Source: Bifidobacterium italicum
GTDB taxonomy: Bacteria; Actinomycetota; Actinomycetes; Actinomycetales; Bifidobacteriaceae
Reading direction: 5' to 3'
Assembly (NCBI RefSeq): GCF_002286915.1
Contig: NZ_MVOG01000010.1
Coordinates: forward strand, 149-64,148
Length of the DNA stretch: 64,000 nt
Below the pieces are notes generated by a model. That model was not told the DNA's origin. It did not search any database and worked only from the letters and a program-made list of their open reading frames with translations. The stretch's first letter is position 1. Each line of letters starts with the position of its first letter. The translations under genes and the position numbers were made by a program. Of this stretch, positions 18,895 through 27,016 are shown one piece after another.

Positions 18895-19521
18895 TCAGCG
18901 GGCGTAGAATTCGACCACGTACTGGATGTTGACCTGCACCGGGATCTCCTCCGCCTCGGGCTTGCGGGTCAGCGTAGCCTTGAGCTGGGCGATGTTGACG
19001 TCCAGATAGCCCGGGACCGGCGGCAGCACGTCGCGGTGCGTGCCTTCGGCGGCGATCTGGAACGGGACCATCGTCTGGCTCTTCGGCTTGACCTGGATGG
19101 TCTGGCCCGGCTTGACGCGGTAGGACGGGCGGTCGACGATGTTGCCGTCGACGAGGATGTGGCGGTGCACCACGAACTGGCGGGCCTGCGCGGTCGTGCG
19201 GGCGATGCCGGCACGCAGCACGAGGGCGTCGAGGCGCGTCTCGAGATCGGTCAGCATCGCGTTGCCGGTCTGGCCGGCGGTGTGCGTGCCCTTCTCGTAG
19301 GCGGCGCGCAGCTGCTTCTCGGAGATGCCGTACTGGGCGCGCAGACGCTGCTTCTCGCGCAGACGGACCGCGTAATCGGATTCTGCGCGGCGACGGGTGC
19401 GGCCGTGCTCACCGGGGGCATACGGACGCTTTTCGAAGATGCGCTGAGCCTTCGGGGTCAGTGCGATGCCGAGGGCGCGCGAGAGGCGCACCTGACGGCG
19501 GGAACGCTGAACGTTCGTCAT
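18895..19521 (-). CDS. rpsD: 30S ribosomal protein S4
   Basis: S4 binds 16S rRNA early in 30S assembly. The 208 residues begin MTNVQRSRRQVRLSRALGIAL and include the S4 RNA-binding domain (RLDALVLRAGIARTTAQARQFVVHRHILVDG). It lacks the four-Cys zinc motif, so it is the C-minus type. The ATG at 19521 has AGAAGGA about 6 nt upstream. The monocistronic position away from the rpsM-rpoA cluster fits bifidobacteria. A TACAAT -10-like box lies on the minus strand at 19709-19704, which would give a leader of roughly 180 nt; no regulatory fold is recognised in it. Confidence 0.98.
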   Translation of the reverse strand: MTNVQRSRRQVRLSRALGIALTPKAQRIFEKRPYAPGEHGRTRRRAESDYAVRLREKQRLRAQYGISEKQLRAAYEKGTHTAGQTGNAMLTDLETRLDALVLRAGIARTTAQARQFVVHRHILVDGNIVDRPSYRVKPGQTIQVKPKSQTMVPFQIAAEGTHRDVLPPVPGYLDVNIAQLKATLTRKPEAEEIPVQVNIQYVVEFYAR

Positions 19522-19765
19522 TGGTTATCCTTCTTTGTTCTGTCGTTGTCTGAACGGAACACGGCGTGGGTCCCACGCCATGCGAGCCAGCCTCTCCAGC
19601 GCTTCGCCGTGCATTGCACGAACGATCCGCGACGGACCGCCGATCCGCTGACGGGCCAAGGCTCCAGACGGCGCCGTCCCATTCGAAACGGCACCAATCG
19701 TCGATTGTACACCGCAGCCATGGACGAACGCGCGGCGCCCTCATGGCCGGCCGCCGGGAAGGTCC

Positions 19766-22507
19766 TCAGAGCTTCTCGATTGGCGCGACGCGCAGCATGA
19801 GCCTCTTGACGCCGTCGGATCCGAAGTCGACGGTGATGATCGAGTTGCGGCCCTTGTCCTGCGTCTCGAGGACGGTGCCGAGGCCGAAGCTGTCGTGCGA
19901 GACCTTGTCGCCGACGTGGAAGTCGTTGATGTCGAGACGATTGTCCTTGTCGAGCGCCGACGCCGGCTTCGGCGACGACTTCGGCGACGTCCTGCGCGTC
20001 GTCACCTTCCCCGAGCGCGACGATGCGGACGCCGCCGAGCCGAAGCGCGACGACGAACGCGTCGACGTCGGGGAGGAGCCGCTCACGCCGTAGCTGAAAT
20101 GGGCGCCGCCGTTGCCCGACGAGGACGAGGAGGAGCGCTCGCGTGCGGCCGAGCCGAAACGCGGCGCCGCGGCGCTGCTGGACGACCGGCCGCGCGATGA
20201 CGAACCATAGGACGACGAGCCATAGGACGATCCGCCGTACGACGACGAACCGTACGACGACGAACCATACGAGGAACGCCCGTACGCCGATCCGCCGTAG
20301 GACGGCTCGGCGAAACCGTCGTCCCAGCCGCCGAACTCGTCGAGGCCGGCGTCCCAGTCGTCGCCGCGACCGTACGACGAGCCGCCATCGGAGCCGCGTC
20401 CCCAGCCCGAGCGCATGCGTTCGACGCCGGCCTCACGGCGCTTCCAGTCGATGAGTTCGTCGGGGATCTCGTCGAGGAACTGGCTCGGCATCATCTCGCT
20501 CGCCCTGCCCCACTGCGCGCGCACGGCGGCGCGGGTGATGTACAGGTGCCGCTTGGCGCGCGTGATGCCCACATAGGCCAGACGCCGTTCCTCGCTCAGC
20601 TCGCTCGTGTCCTCCATCGCGCGCGAATGCGGGAACGTGCCCTGCTCCATGCCGGTGAGGAAGACGACCGGGTATTCGAGGCCCTTCGCCGTGTGCAGCG
20701 TCATCAGCGTGACCTTGCCGGTGTCCTCGGCCTCGTCGGGCAGCTGGTCGGAGTCGGCGACGAGCGCCGTCGTCTCGAGGAAGCCGGCGAGCGTCGCGTC
20801 GGGCGTGTTCTGCTCGTATTCGGCGGCCACCGACTGCAGCTGCGAGAGGTTCTCGACGCGCGACTGGTCCTGCGGGTCGGTCGACTTCTGCAGCTCCTCG
20901 AGCAGCCCGCTCTGCGCGAGCACCTCGGCGACGACCTGCGACGGCTGGCGGTCGTGCTCGGCCGCGAAGGTGCGCAGCTGCGTCATCATCGCCGCGAAGC
21001 GCTTGAGCGGGTTGAGCGTACGCGTCGTCATCCCCTCGATCCGGTCGGCCTGCTCGATGCCCTGCCAGAAGGTCAGTCCGCGTTCGTCGGCCCAGACGGT
21101 GACCATCGACTCGGCGCGCGCCCCGAGGCCGCGCTTGGGCACGTTGAGGATGCGGCGCATGTTGATGCCGTCCGCCGGGTTGACGATCGCCTGCAGGTAC
21201 GCGAGCGCGTCCTTGACCTCACGCCGCTCGTAGAACTTCGTGCCGCCGATGAGCTGGTACGGCACATGCGCCTGGATGAGCCCCTCCTCGAGCGATCGCG
21301 ACTGCGCGTTCGCCCGGTACATGACGGCGACGTCGGAGTAGCGCACGCCCTCCTCCTCGTGCAGCCGGCGGATCTCGTGGGCGATCCAGTGCGCCTCGAG
21401 CTGCGCGGTGTCGGCGGCGTAGCCGGTGATCGGCGCGCCCTTGCCGGCGGCCGTCCACAGCTTCTTCGGCTTGCGTCCCTCGTTGTGCGCGATGACGGCG
21501 TTCGCGGCGTCGAGGATCGTCTGCGTGGAGCGGTAGTTCTGCTCGAGCATGATCGTGCGCGCATCCGGGAAGTCCTGCTCGAAATCCTGGATGTTGCTGA
21601 TGTCGGCGCCGCGGAACGCGTAGATCGACTGGTCGGAGTCGCCGACGACGGTGATCCACGCCGGCCCCTGGCGCCCCGCCCCCACGGCGTCCGACGACGG
21701 CCGTTCCCCCGAGTCGACGCCGGCGAGTTCGCGCACGAGCACGTACTGCGCGTGGTTCGTGTCCTGGTATTCGTCGACGAGGATGTAACGGAACCTGCGG
21801 CGGTAGTATTCGGCGACGTCCGGCTGCGTGCGCAGCAGTTCGACGGTGCGCACGATGAGGTCGTCGAAGTCGACGGCGTTCGCGAGCGCGAGCCGGTGCT
21901 GGTATTCGGCGTAGACGATCGCGTAGAGCTCCTCGACGTTGCCGATGTGCCCGATGCGGAAGCCGCGCGTGCCCGGGCGGAAGTCGGGCGCGTACTGGGC
22001 GAGCGTCTCGCGCACGCCGGTGAGTCCGTTCTTGTAGTCGGAGATGCGCGCGAGGATCTGGCGCGGCGTGTAGCGCTTGACGTCGATGTTGAAGTCGGTG
22101 GCGATGAGCTTGACGAGGCGTTCGCAGTCGGCGGTGTCGTAGATCGTGAACCCGGATTTCAGGCCGATCCTCTCTCCGTCGCGGCGCAGGATGCGCACGC
22201 ACGCGGAGTGGAACGTGGAGACCCACATGCGCTGCGCGACCGGCCCGATGAGCGTCGACAGGCGTTCGCGCATCTCGGCGGCGGCCTTGTTCGTGAACGT
22301 GATCGCGAGGATCTGGCTCGGCCATGCGCCGAAGCGGGTGAGGATCCATGCGATGCGGCGCGTCAGCACGCGCGTCTTGCCTGATCCCGCGCCCGCGCCG
22401 ATGAGCAGCGCGGGACCCCGGAACTGCACGGCCTGCGCCTGCTGCTCGTTGAGATCGCCGATGAGTTCCTGCGGCGAGCGGACGATGACCTCCGGATCGT
22501 TGTGCAC
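19766..22507 (-). CDS. pcrA: ATP-dependent 3'-5' DNA helicase PcrA/UvrD with Ser/Tyr/Gly-rich linker
   Basis: This superfamily 1A helicase works in DNA repair, replication and removal of transcription blocks. Visible motifs: Q-motif LNEQQAQAV, Walker A GAGAGSGKT (37-45), motif Ia ITFTNKAAAEM, Walker B ILVDEYQDTN, motif III VVGDSDQSIYAFRGAD, motif IV QNYRST, motif V LMTLHTAKGLEYPVVFLTG, and motif VI VGITRAKRHLY. After about residue 700 comes a 150-residue low-complexity linker with repeated SSYG units and long Ser runs. It ends in the PcrA C-terminal Tudor-like domain (VGDKVSHDSFGLGTVLE, ITVDFGSDGVKRLML). The start is GTG 22507, 7 nt after AAAGGA; the 44 codons of open frame upstream have no ribosome site. 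The expected length is 913 residues. Confidence 0.95.
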   Translation of the reverse strand: MHNDPEVIVRSPQELIGDLNEQQAQAVQFRGPALLIGAGAGSGKTRVLTRRIAWILTRFGAWPSQILAITFTNKAAAEMRERLSTLIGPVAQRMWVSTFHSACVRILRRDGERIGLKSGFTIYDTADCERLVKLIATDFNIDVKRYTPRQILARISDYKNGLTGVRETLAQYAPDFRPGTRGFRIGHIGNVEELYAIVYAEYQHRLALANAVDFDDLIVRTVELLRTQPDVAEYYRRRFRYILVDEYQDTNHAQYVLVRELAGVDSGERPSSDAVGAGRQGPAWITVVGDSDQSIYAFRGADISNIQDFEQDFPDARTIMLEQNYRSTQTILDAANAVIAHNEGRKPKKLWTAAGKGAPITGYAADTAQLEAHWIAHEIRRLHEEEGVRYSDVAVMYRANAQSRSLEEGLIQAHVPYQLIGGTKFYERREVKDALAYLQAIVNPADGINMRRILNVPKRGLGARAESMVTVWADERGLTFWQGIEQADRIEGMTTRTLNPLKRFAAMMTQLRTFAAEHDRQPSQVVAEVLAQSGLLEELQKSTDPQDQSRVENLSQLQSVAAEYEQNTPDATLAGFLETTALVADSDQLPDEAEDTGKVTLMTLHTAKGLEYPVVFLTGMEQGTFPHSRAMEDTSELSEERRLAYVGITRAKRHLYITRAAVRAQWGRASEMMPSQFLDEIPDELIDWKRREAGVERMRSGWGRGSDGGSSYGRGDDWDAGLDEFGGWDDGFAEPSYGGSAYGRSSYGSSSYGSSSYGGSSYGSSSYGSSSRGRSSSSAAAPRFGSAARERSSSSSSGNGGAHFSYGVSGSSPTSTRSSSRFGSAASASSRSGKVTTRRTSPKSSPKPASALDKDNRLDINDFHVGDKVSHDSFGLGTVLETQDKGRNSIITVDFGSDGVKRLMLRVAPIEKL
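20183..20302 (-). repeat. Short in-frame tandem repeats coding SYGSS units in pcrA
   Basis: About ten near-repeats of a 9-15 nt unit reading TCSTAYGGYTCG-type codons encode alternating Ser-Tyr-Gly. They are in frame and vary at synonymous sites, so the repeat is kept at the protein level. Confidence 0.7.
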
Positions 22508-22781
22508 TGTCGTGTCCTTTCGTTGCCTGCGTTCGCATGTGTCCGCCGTGCCCTCCCCGGGGACGCGCGCCTGCGTCCCGGGCGGCGCCCCTACGGATGG
22601 GTGGTCTCCGTTACGGGCGGCATCAGTCGTACGTATCACGCACGGCGCTTCACCCGCTCGTTACAGGTGGTACTTGACGAAAACCGGCTTTCATTTCTAG
22701 CACACGCTTTGGTCAGCAGCCGACGGCCATGGCGACGATGTGCCCAGAGACAATCGAGCGAATTGCCGTACTCAGGAATCG

Positions 22782-23249
22782 TTAGGCGCGCGCCCTCTTC
22801 ATGCCTTCGGCAGTCGCGAGAAGACCATAGAAGTCGCGCATGGCCTTATTCGTTATCCGGTTCACGCACAATTCACTTTCAGCCACTCCCCCGCGGGCGT
22901 CCAGCCATGGGGTTTCCGACCGGGTCTGATTGATCAGCTCGTAAGGCTTCAGGTCGCCGTAGGCGTCCAGCACGGCGTCGATGCTTTCCCGCTCGTCGGC
23001 TGTGATGTTCGAAGCGTCTCCGATGCCGGCGGGTGGTTGGCTGATGCTGATCATGCCGCGATGCTCGTGGTACAGGTCCGGCATGATCGGGCCGTTCATC
23101 CACGCTTCGACCCGTTCCGGAAACAAGGAATGCCCTGTCCATGCCAAATGCCAAGCCTGCGCATAGTAGCAGAGTTTCTGGAGTTTCATCGTCGTCATGC
23201 GTCCTTGTTGTTGCAGGATGTACGCGGCGACGTCGAACACATCAGCCAT
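22782..23249 (-). CDS. Panacea-domain (SocA/GepA-like, DUF4065) protein, copy 1
   Basis: The 155 residues start MADVFDVAAYILQQQGRMTTMKLQKLCYYAQAW, the standard Panacea signature, followed by the WMNGPIMPDLYHEH block. Panacea proteins are known as adaptable antitoxin domains (PanA) and as prophage proteins of the SocA/GepA type. The first 35 residues are almost identical to the second copy at 24177, while the rest differs. No coupled toxin follows; 270 bp of apparently non-coding DNA separate it from pcrA. It may answer to the candidate toxin at 23671, or be an orphan copy. The ribosome site is weak. All accessory genes of this patch share the minus strand. Confidence 0.85.
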   Translation of the reverse strand: MADVFDVAAYILQQQGRMTTMKLQKLCYYAQAWHLAWTGHSLFPERVEAWMNGPIMPDLYHEHRGMISISQPPAGIGDASNITADERESIDAVLDAYGDLKPYELINQTRSETPWLDARGGVAESELCVNRITNKAMRDFYGLLATAEGMKRARA

Positions 23250-23343
23250 GGTTTCTTGTCTTTCGTGTTGCGATGGCTAGGTGGGAAGCTGCCCCCCATG
23301 CGCGCGGGGTTGCCGTTCGTGCCGTGCGCTGCGGCTGACCGTT

Positions 23344-23529
23344 TCAGTCGTTCTTATGCGCCGCCTTCCTCCGGGCGGCCAGCCCTGTCATGATCGACGC
23401 CGCCGCACGGGCCTGCGCCTGCTTCCTCAGGTTCCGTTGCGCCGTCCGCATCGACTCCCCGCGAAGCTCCTCCAGCCGGGAGGAATCAGCCAGTCCGGGA
23501 ATCGTCGTCAATCGCATCATGTGCCTCAT
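23344..23529 (-). CDS. Small basic hypothetical protein
   Basis: The 61-residue frame is rich in Arg, Ala and Gln (LRKQAQARAAASIMTGLAARRKAAHKND) and probably helical. It lies 94 nt upstream of Panacea copy 1 and 141 nt downstream of the candidate toxin on the same strand. There is no clear ribosome site. It may be a real small gene or a chance open frame; I do not recognise it. Confidence 0.35.
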   Translation of the reverse strand: MRHMMRLTTIPGLADSSRLEELRGESMRTAQRNLRKQAQARAAASIMTGLAARRKAAHKND

Positions 23530-23670
23530 GGTTCCATCGTAGCCTCCACGAGGCCACCGCCCTCAAGAACCGTGCAACGACGACCCGCCCGTCGGCGGCA
23601 GGCCGCCAAATCCCGCCCCTCCCCATCGTCCCGCGGGAAACGTGATGAGCCCGCGGATGGACCGGACCGG

Positions 23671-24177
23671 TCAGGTATGCTTCTTTTTGCTCGGCCACAC
23701 CTCATGGTTCTTGTCCCACCACAGGATATGGAACTCATGGCCGACAAGGAAACCGTACAATCGTGCCGTTCCGCCAAGACGGAACCTGGCTATGGAATCG
23801 CCGTCGCACTCGTAACGTTCGCCCAACCGTTGCCGCGCGCTCCTGTTCGGGCAATCACTGAAATTCGTATACAGGCGGAAAGCCCCATAGTCAGGGCTGA
23901 GTATCTCGCCCAGAGTGCAGCGTTCGAACTCCCGAAGCTTGCTCAGCAGGTTCACATGATCGGCTTGGGTGATGTTCGCCAACGACCACGGGCAATCCTC
24001 GGCGATGTCCACGCAGTCGAAGCGGAACACGATATGGTGTGTGTTTGGCCGGCCGTCGAAACTATCGGCGTTCTTGGGTACCCTGCATGTGGCCGCCCTG
24101 CCAAGCGCCGCCTGCGGGACCCGTCCCATGGGACTCTGCGGCTTCACACGGCCGAATGAAGGCTTGTGACGTGCCAT
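23671..24177 (-). CDS. Candidate toxin coupled to Panacea antitoxin (PanT-like)
   Basis: The 168-residue product is not a family I can name. Its ATG at 24177 shares one base with the stop of the upstream Panacea gene (TGATG), a hallmark of translational coupling in toxin-antitoxin operons. The centre (HHIVFRFDCVDIAEDCPWSLANI, RLYTNFSDCPNRSARQRLGERY) and the C-terminus (FHILWWDKNHEVWPSKKKHT) have a conserved-looking pattern of acidic, aromatic and His residues. The end is basic. In known PanA-PanT pairs the partner is the toxin, so this is an inference from context. The base composition looks less GC-rich than the neighbouring housekeeping genes, which fits acquisition. An upstream in-frame ATG would overlap the antitoxin by 100 nt and has no ribosome site. 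Confidence 0.75.
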   Translation of the reverse strand: MARHKPSFGRVKPQSPMGRVPQAALGRAATCRVPKNADSFDGRPNTHHIVFRFDCVDIAEDCPWSLANITQADHVNLLSKLREFERCTLGEILSPDYGAFRLYTNFSDCPNRSARQRLGERYECDGDSIARFRLGGTARLYGFLVGHEFHILWWDKNHEVWPSKKKHT

Positions 24178-24617
24178 CAGTCCGTGAGGGAACCATAGTA
24201 TTCGGCCATGGCGGCCAAGGTTATCGTCTTGGTGCACCGGGCGCCCACTGGCAGATCCCCGCGCGCATCCTTCCATGGGGCTTCATGGTGGGTGAGCTCA
24301 CTGAGATGATAGGCGCCCATGGGCGCGTAGAAGCGCAGCACCTCATCGATGTCCTTGCGCTCCCCCTCGGTCAGATTCTGCGGGTCGCCTTTGGCAAGCT
24401 CGGATGCGTCAATGTCGAACCTGCCCTTGTGCAGCCGGTACAGTTCCGGCGCCACGGGGCCGTTCGCCCACGCCTCGATCCGTTCCGAAAACAGCGACTT
24501 CTCCGCCCATACCAGATGCCATGCCTGCGCGTAATAGCAGAGCTTCTGCAGTTTCATCGTCGTCATGCGCCCCTGCTGCTGCAGGATGTACGCGGCGACG
24601 TCGAACACGTTGGCCAT
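24177..24617 (-). CDS. Panacea-domain antitoxin, copy 2
   Basis: The 146 residues open with MANVFDVAAYILQQQGRMTTMKLQKLCYYAQAW and WANGPVAPELYRLHKG, the Panacea core. The C-terminal part (about 70-146) differs from copy 1, which is the part thought to adapt to the partner toxin. ATG 24617 has GGAGAG 5 nt upstream, a good ribosome site. Its stop overlaps the start of the next gene by one base (TGATG), which would keep antitoxin and toxin synthesis in step. Expected role: binds and neutralises the product of the 23671-24177 gene. Confidence 0.85.
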   Translation of the reverse strand: MANVFDVAAYILQQQGRMTTMKLQKLCYYAQAWHLVWAEKSLFSERIEAWANGPVAPELYRLHKGRFDIDASELAKGDPQNLTEGERKDIDEVLRFYAPMGAYHLSELTHHEAPWKDARGDLPVGARCTKTITLAAMAEYYGSLTD

Positions 24618-24784
24618 GATACTCTCCGCCCTTTTCATGCCGTTACGGTTCCCGTGCCATTGAACGACTCCAGTATCCCACGACACGCCATGGCGGCACA
24701 AATCTATATCTAGGGCGCGTCCCCGCCCATGGACACAACATACGGCCCAGCACGCACGGCCCACGCCCCCCACTGAACGGCGAA

Positions 24785-24813
24785 GGGCGGCACCGGCAAT
24801 GCCGGAACCGCCC
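24785..24813 (-). terminator. Interrupted hairpin after the coiled-coil surface protein gene
   Basis: GGGCGG-CA-CCGGC-AAT-GCCGG-AA-CCGCCC folds into two stacked stems about 55 nt past the stop at 24867. A T run is missing, so the call rests on the stem alone. Confidence 0.45.
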
Positions 24814-24866
24814 AGAAAGGAAAGTGGGGGCGATAGAAGACACTCCTACCGCCCAACTAGAGACCG

Positions 24867-25874
24867 TTAGCGGTCATATGTATCGGTTGTGCTGGTGCAT
24901 AGCGAACCGCATCCGTGTCCGCCGCTGACAGGGCCGCCACCAGTGTTGCCGCCCGTGCTGGGTGCTGCTGGTTTCGGTGTGGTCTGTTGTGGAGCGGTGT
25001 ACTGGGGCGCGGCGGGTGCCGTGTACTGGGGTGTGGCGGGTGCCGTGTACGTGGGGGTATACGACTGTTGCGGTGCCGTATACGACTGTTGGGCCTGAGC
25101 CTGAGCGTTCGCCTGCGCCTGAGCTGCGGCCTGTGCTTCGGCTTCCTTGCGTGCCTTTTCCTCGGCGGCTTTCTTGTCGGCGTCCTGCTTGGCTTTCACA
25201 CTCGCGTCCACCTTGCCCATGAGGTCCTTGAGCTGCTTCGCCTGCGAGTTCATCGCCTTGACGTCTTCGCCGTCCTTGGTTTTGGTGGCCTTGTCGATCA
25301 GGGTTTTGAGCTCCTTGCGGGTCTTGTCGTCCTTGACCTTGCCGTCCGTCGCCTTGTACTTGGCGGTCGCCGCCTTGACCTGCTTGTCGAGTGCGGTCTT
25401 GGCATCCGCGAGGGTCTTGGCGTCATGCGACTGGTTGACCGCGTCCACTGCCTTCGACAGGTCGGCGGTGTGCGTGTCATACCATGCCGTGTTCTTGTCG
25501 ATGCGTTCCTTCGCCTCGCGCAGCGCGTCCACGCCGGACACGTTGCATGCGGCCAAGGCCGGCGTCTCCTCCTTGTAGGTTTTGGCGAGCGTGGTGACGA
25601 CGGCCGCGTCCTCGACCTGCTTGTCGGTGATCTTCACGGCCTCGGCCGCGTCCTGGTCGTGCAGCGTGTCGTACTTGTTGCGCGCCACCCGCAATGCTTC
25701 GCTCGACTGGGCGCACGCCTCCTTCGCCTCCGCCAGCTGTGCGGACGCGGAATGCTGGTAGATGGCGACCGCGCCGCCGGCGGCCAGAATGGCGACCAGC
25801 AGCGCCGAGACGCCGATGATGATCCGCTTCTTCTTGCGGCTGTCGGTGTTCTTCGCCGAAGTCAATTCACCCAT
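24867..25874 (-). CDS. Membrane-anchored extracellular coiled-coil protein with YTAPQ repeats
   Basis: The 335 residues begin with a basic cytoplasmic tail and one membrane helix (RIIIGVSALLVAILAAGGAVAIY), giving an N-in, C-out anchor. Residues 45-230 are charged heptad-like helices; an Ala/Lys/Glu-rich stretch passes into Gln/Ala and then Pro-rich repeats (SYTAPQ, TYTAPATPQ, QYTAPAAPQ). The last 30 residues hold GHGCGSLC, two Cys that could pair outside the cell. It has no sortase motif. The start is ATG 25874; the ATG five codons earlier overlaps the AAGGGA ribosome site. I do not recognise a family; a spacer or cell-wall-spanning role is only a guess. Confidence 0.75.
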   Translation of the reverse strand: MGELTSAKNTDSRKKKRIIIGVSALLVAILAAGGAVAIYQHSASAQLAEAKEACAQSSEALRVARNKYDTLHDQDAAEAVKITDKQVEDAAVVTTLAKTYKEETPALAACNVSGVDALREAKERIDKNTAWYDTHTADLSKAVDAVNQSHDAKTLADAKTALDKQVKAATAKYKATDGKVKDDKTRKELKTLIDKATKTKDGEDVKAMNSQAKQLKDLMGKVDASVKAKQDADKKAAEEKARKEAEAQAAAQAQANAQAQAQQSYTAPQQSYTPTYTAPATPQYTAPAAPQYTAPQQTTPKPAAPSTGGNTGGGPVSGGHGCGSLCTSTTDTYDR

Positions 25875-26179
25875 GATTGTTCCCTTCAATCAACCGTTTG
25901 CCTTTGCCTTCACCTTAATTATTCATGGCGTCGTAGTCCAACCCGGATGGGCTCGCTCCGCGTGTCGGGACATGCCCCGTTAATCGCGCCGCTCGTCGAT
26001 CCGGAGAGCGCAAGCGCCCGCTGCTGCTCGACGCTCCGACGTTCCTCCGCCTCGTCATTTGCACGGCGTAAGGTGGGACGCCATCACCACGTCCCGCGCG
26101 CACCGCACCCCGATCCGGCCCCGCATGGGCATACGCGACGGCGGACGCGCACGACCATCCGAGGAAAGGAACGGCATCG
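25875..26179. other. Intergenic region between divergent genes and upstream of xpt
   Basis: The part next to the coiled-coil gene (25890-25930) is more AT-rich and probably holds its promoter. The rest is GC-rich and contains no recognisable gene. I looked for a purine riboswitch before xpt and did not find its conserved loops. Confidence 0.5.
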
Positions 26180-26761
26180 ATGAAGGAACTTGAGGAACGC
26201 ATCGCGCGAGAGGGAACGGTCAAGCCGGGCAACGTGCTCAAGGTGGACGCGTTCCTCAACCATCAGTGCGACGTCGCGCTGTTCAACGCGATGGGCGCCG
26301 CGTGGGCCGAGCATTTCGCCGGCAAGACGATCACGAAGATCCTGACGATCGAAGCGTCCGGCATCGGCATCGCCTGCATCGCCGCGCAGCATTTCGGCAA
26401 CGTGCCGGTCGTGTTCGCGAAGAAGGCGCAGTCGATCAACCTCGACGGCGACCAGTACGTGACGCGTGTCTTCTCGTTCACCAAGCAGAAGGAGTTCCCG
26501 GTCATCGTCTCGAAGAAGTTCCTCAACACGGGCGACCACATCCTCATCATCGACGACTTCCTCGCGAACGGGCAGGCGCTCGCCGGCCTGATCGAACTGT
26601 GCGAGGACGCCGGCGCGACCGTCGAGGGCATCGGCATCGCGATCGAGAAGGGCTTCCAGGGCGGCGGCGACGGCCTGCGCGCCGAGGGCTACGACCTCGA
26701 TTCGCTCGCGATCATCGATTCGATGGACGCCGAGACCGGCACCGTGGCCTTCCGCGCATAG
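26180..26761 (+). CDS. xpt: Xanthine phosphoribosyltransferase
   Basis: The 193-residue enzyme salvages xanthine with PRPP to give XMP in the cytoplasm. The PRPP-binding motif is [32 protein letters not shown] and [24 protein letters not shown] match Xpt of Gram-positive bacteria. The ATG has AGGAAAGGA about 9 nt upstream. The xanthine permease gene follows 255 nt downstream after a hairpin, as in many Firmicutes and bifidobacteria, and GuaA elsewhere in the window turns XMP into GMP. Confidence 0.96.
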   Translation: MKELEERIAREGTVKPGNVLKVDAFLNHQCDVALFNAMGAAWAEHFAGKTITKILTIEASGIGIACIAAQHFGNVPVVFAKKAQSINLDGDQYVTRVFSFTKQKEFPVIVSKKFLNTGDHILIIDDFLANGQALAGLIELCEDAGATVEGIGIAIEKGFQGGGDGLRAEGYDLDSLAIIDSMDAETGTVAFRA

Positions 26762-26802
26762 CGCAGCTCGCCCCTTCCCTGCGGGGCGCCGCGCAGACAC
26801 TG

Positions 26803-26838
26803 GGAAGAGGCCGATGGTCATCGCCTCCGGCTTCTTCC
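26803..26838 (+). terminator. Terminator-like hairpin after xpt
   Basis: GGAAGAGGCCG (26803-26813) pairs with CGGCTTCTTCC (26828-26838), 11 bp with one G-U pair, 41 nt past the xpt stop. It is followed by GCGTTTGCGTC, so the T tract is poor. Confidence 0.55.
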
Positions 26839-26915
26839 GCGTTTGCGTCTGCACGATTCCCGTTTTTCCGTTTTTCATCCTCATCGTCATTGCGCGATCC
26901 CCCCGTCGGCCGCCC

Positions 26916-26957
26916 CGCACCGCATAGTCCGCACCGCATAGTCCGCACCGCATACTC
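26916..26957. repeat. Three tandem copies of a 14-bp unit between xpt and pbuX
   Basis: The unit CGCACCGCATAGTC is repeated three times head to tail (26916, 26930, 26944), the last with one change. It lies 60 bp before pbuX, so copy number could alter its promoter or leader. Confidence 0.85.
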
Positions 26958-27016
26958 CGCGCCGACCTTCCCATGCCGCCATCATTTTTTCCCCCATCAC
27001 TACCCCTGGAGACGAT

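Noticed and set aside
26060..26179. Purine riboswitch before xpt
   Set aside because: The conserved loop sequences and the P1/P2/P3 layout could not be found.
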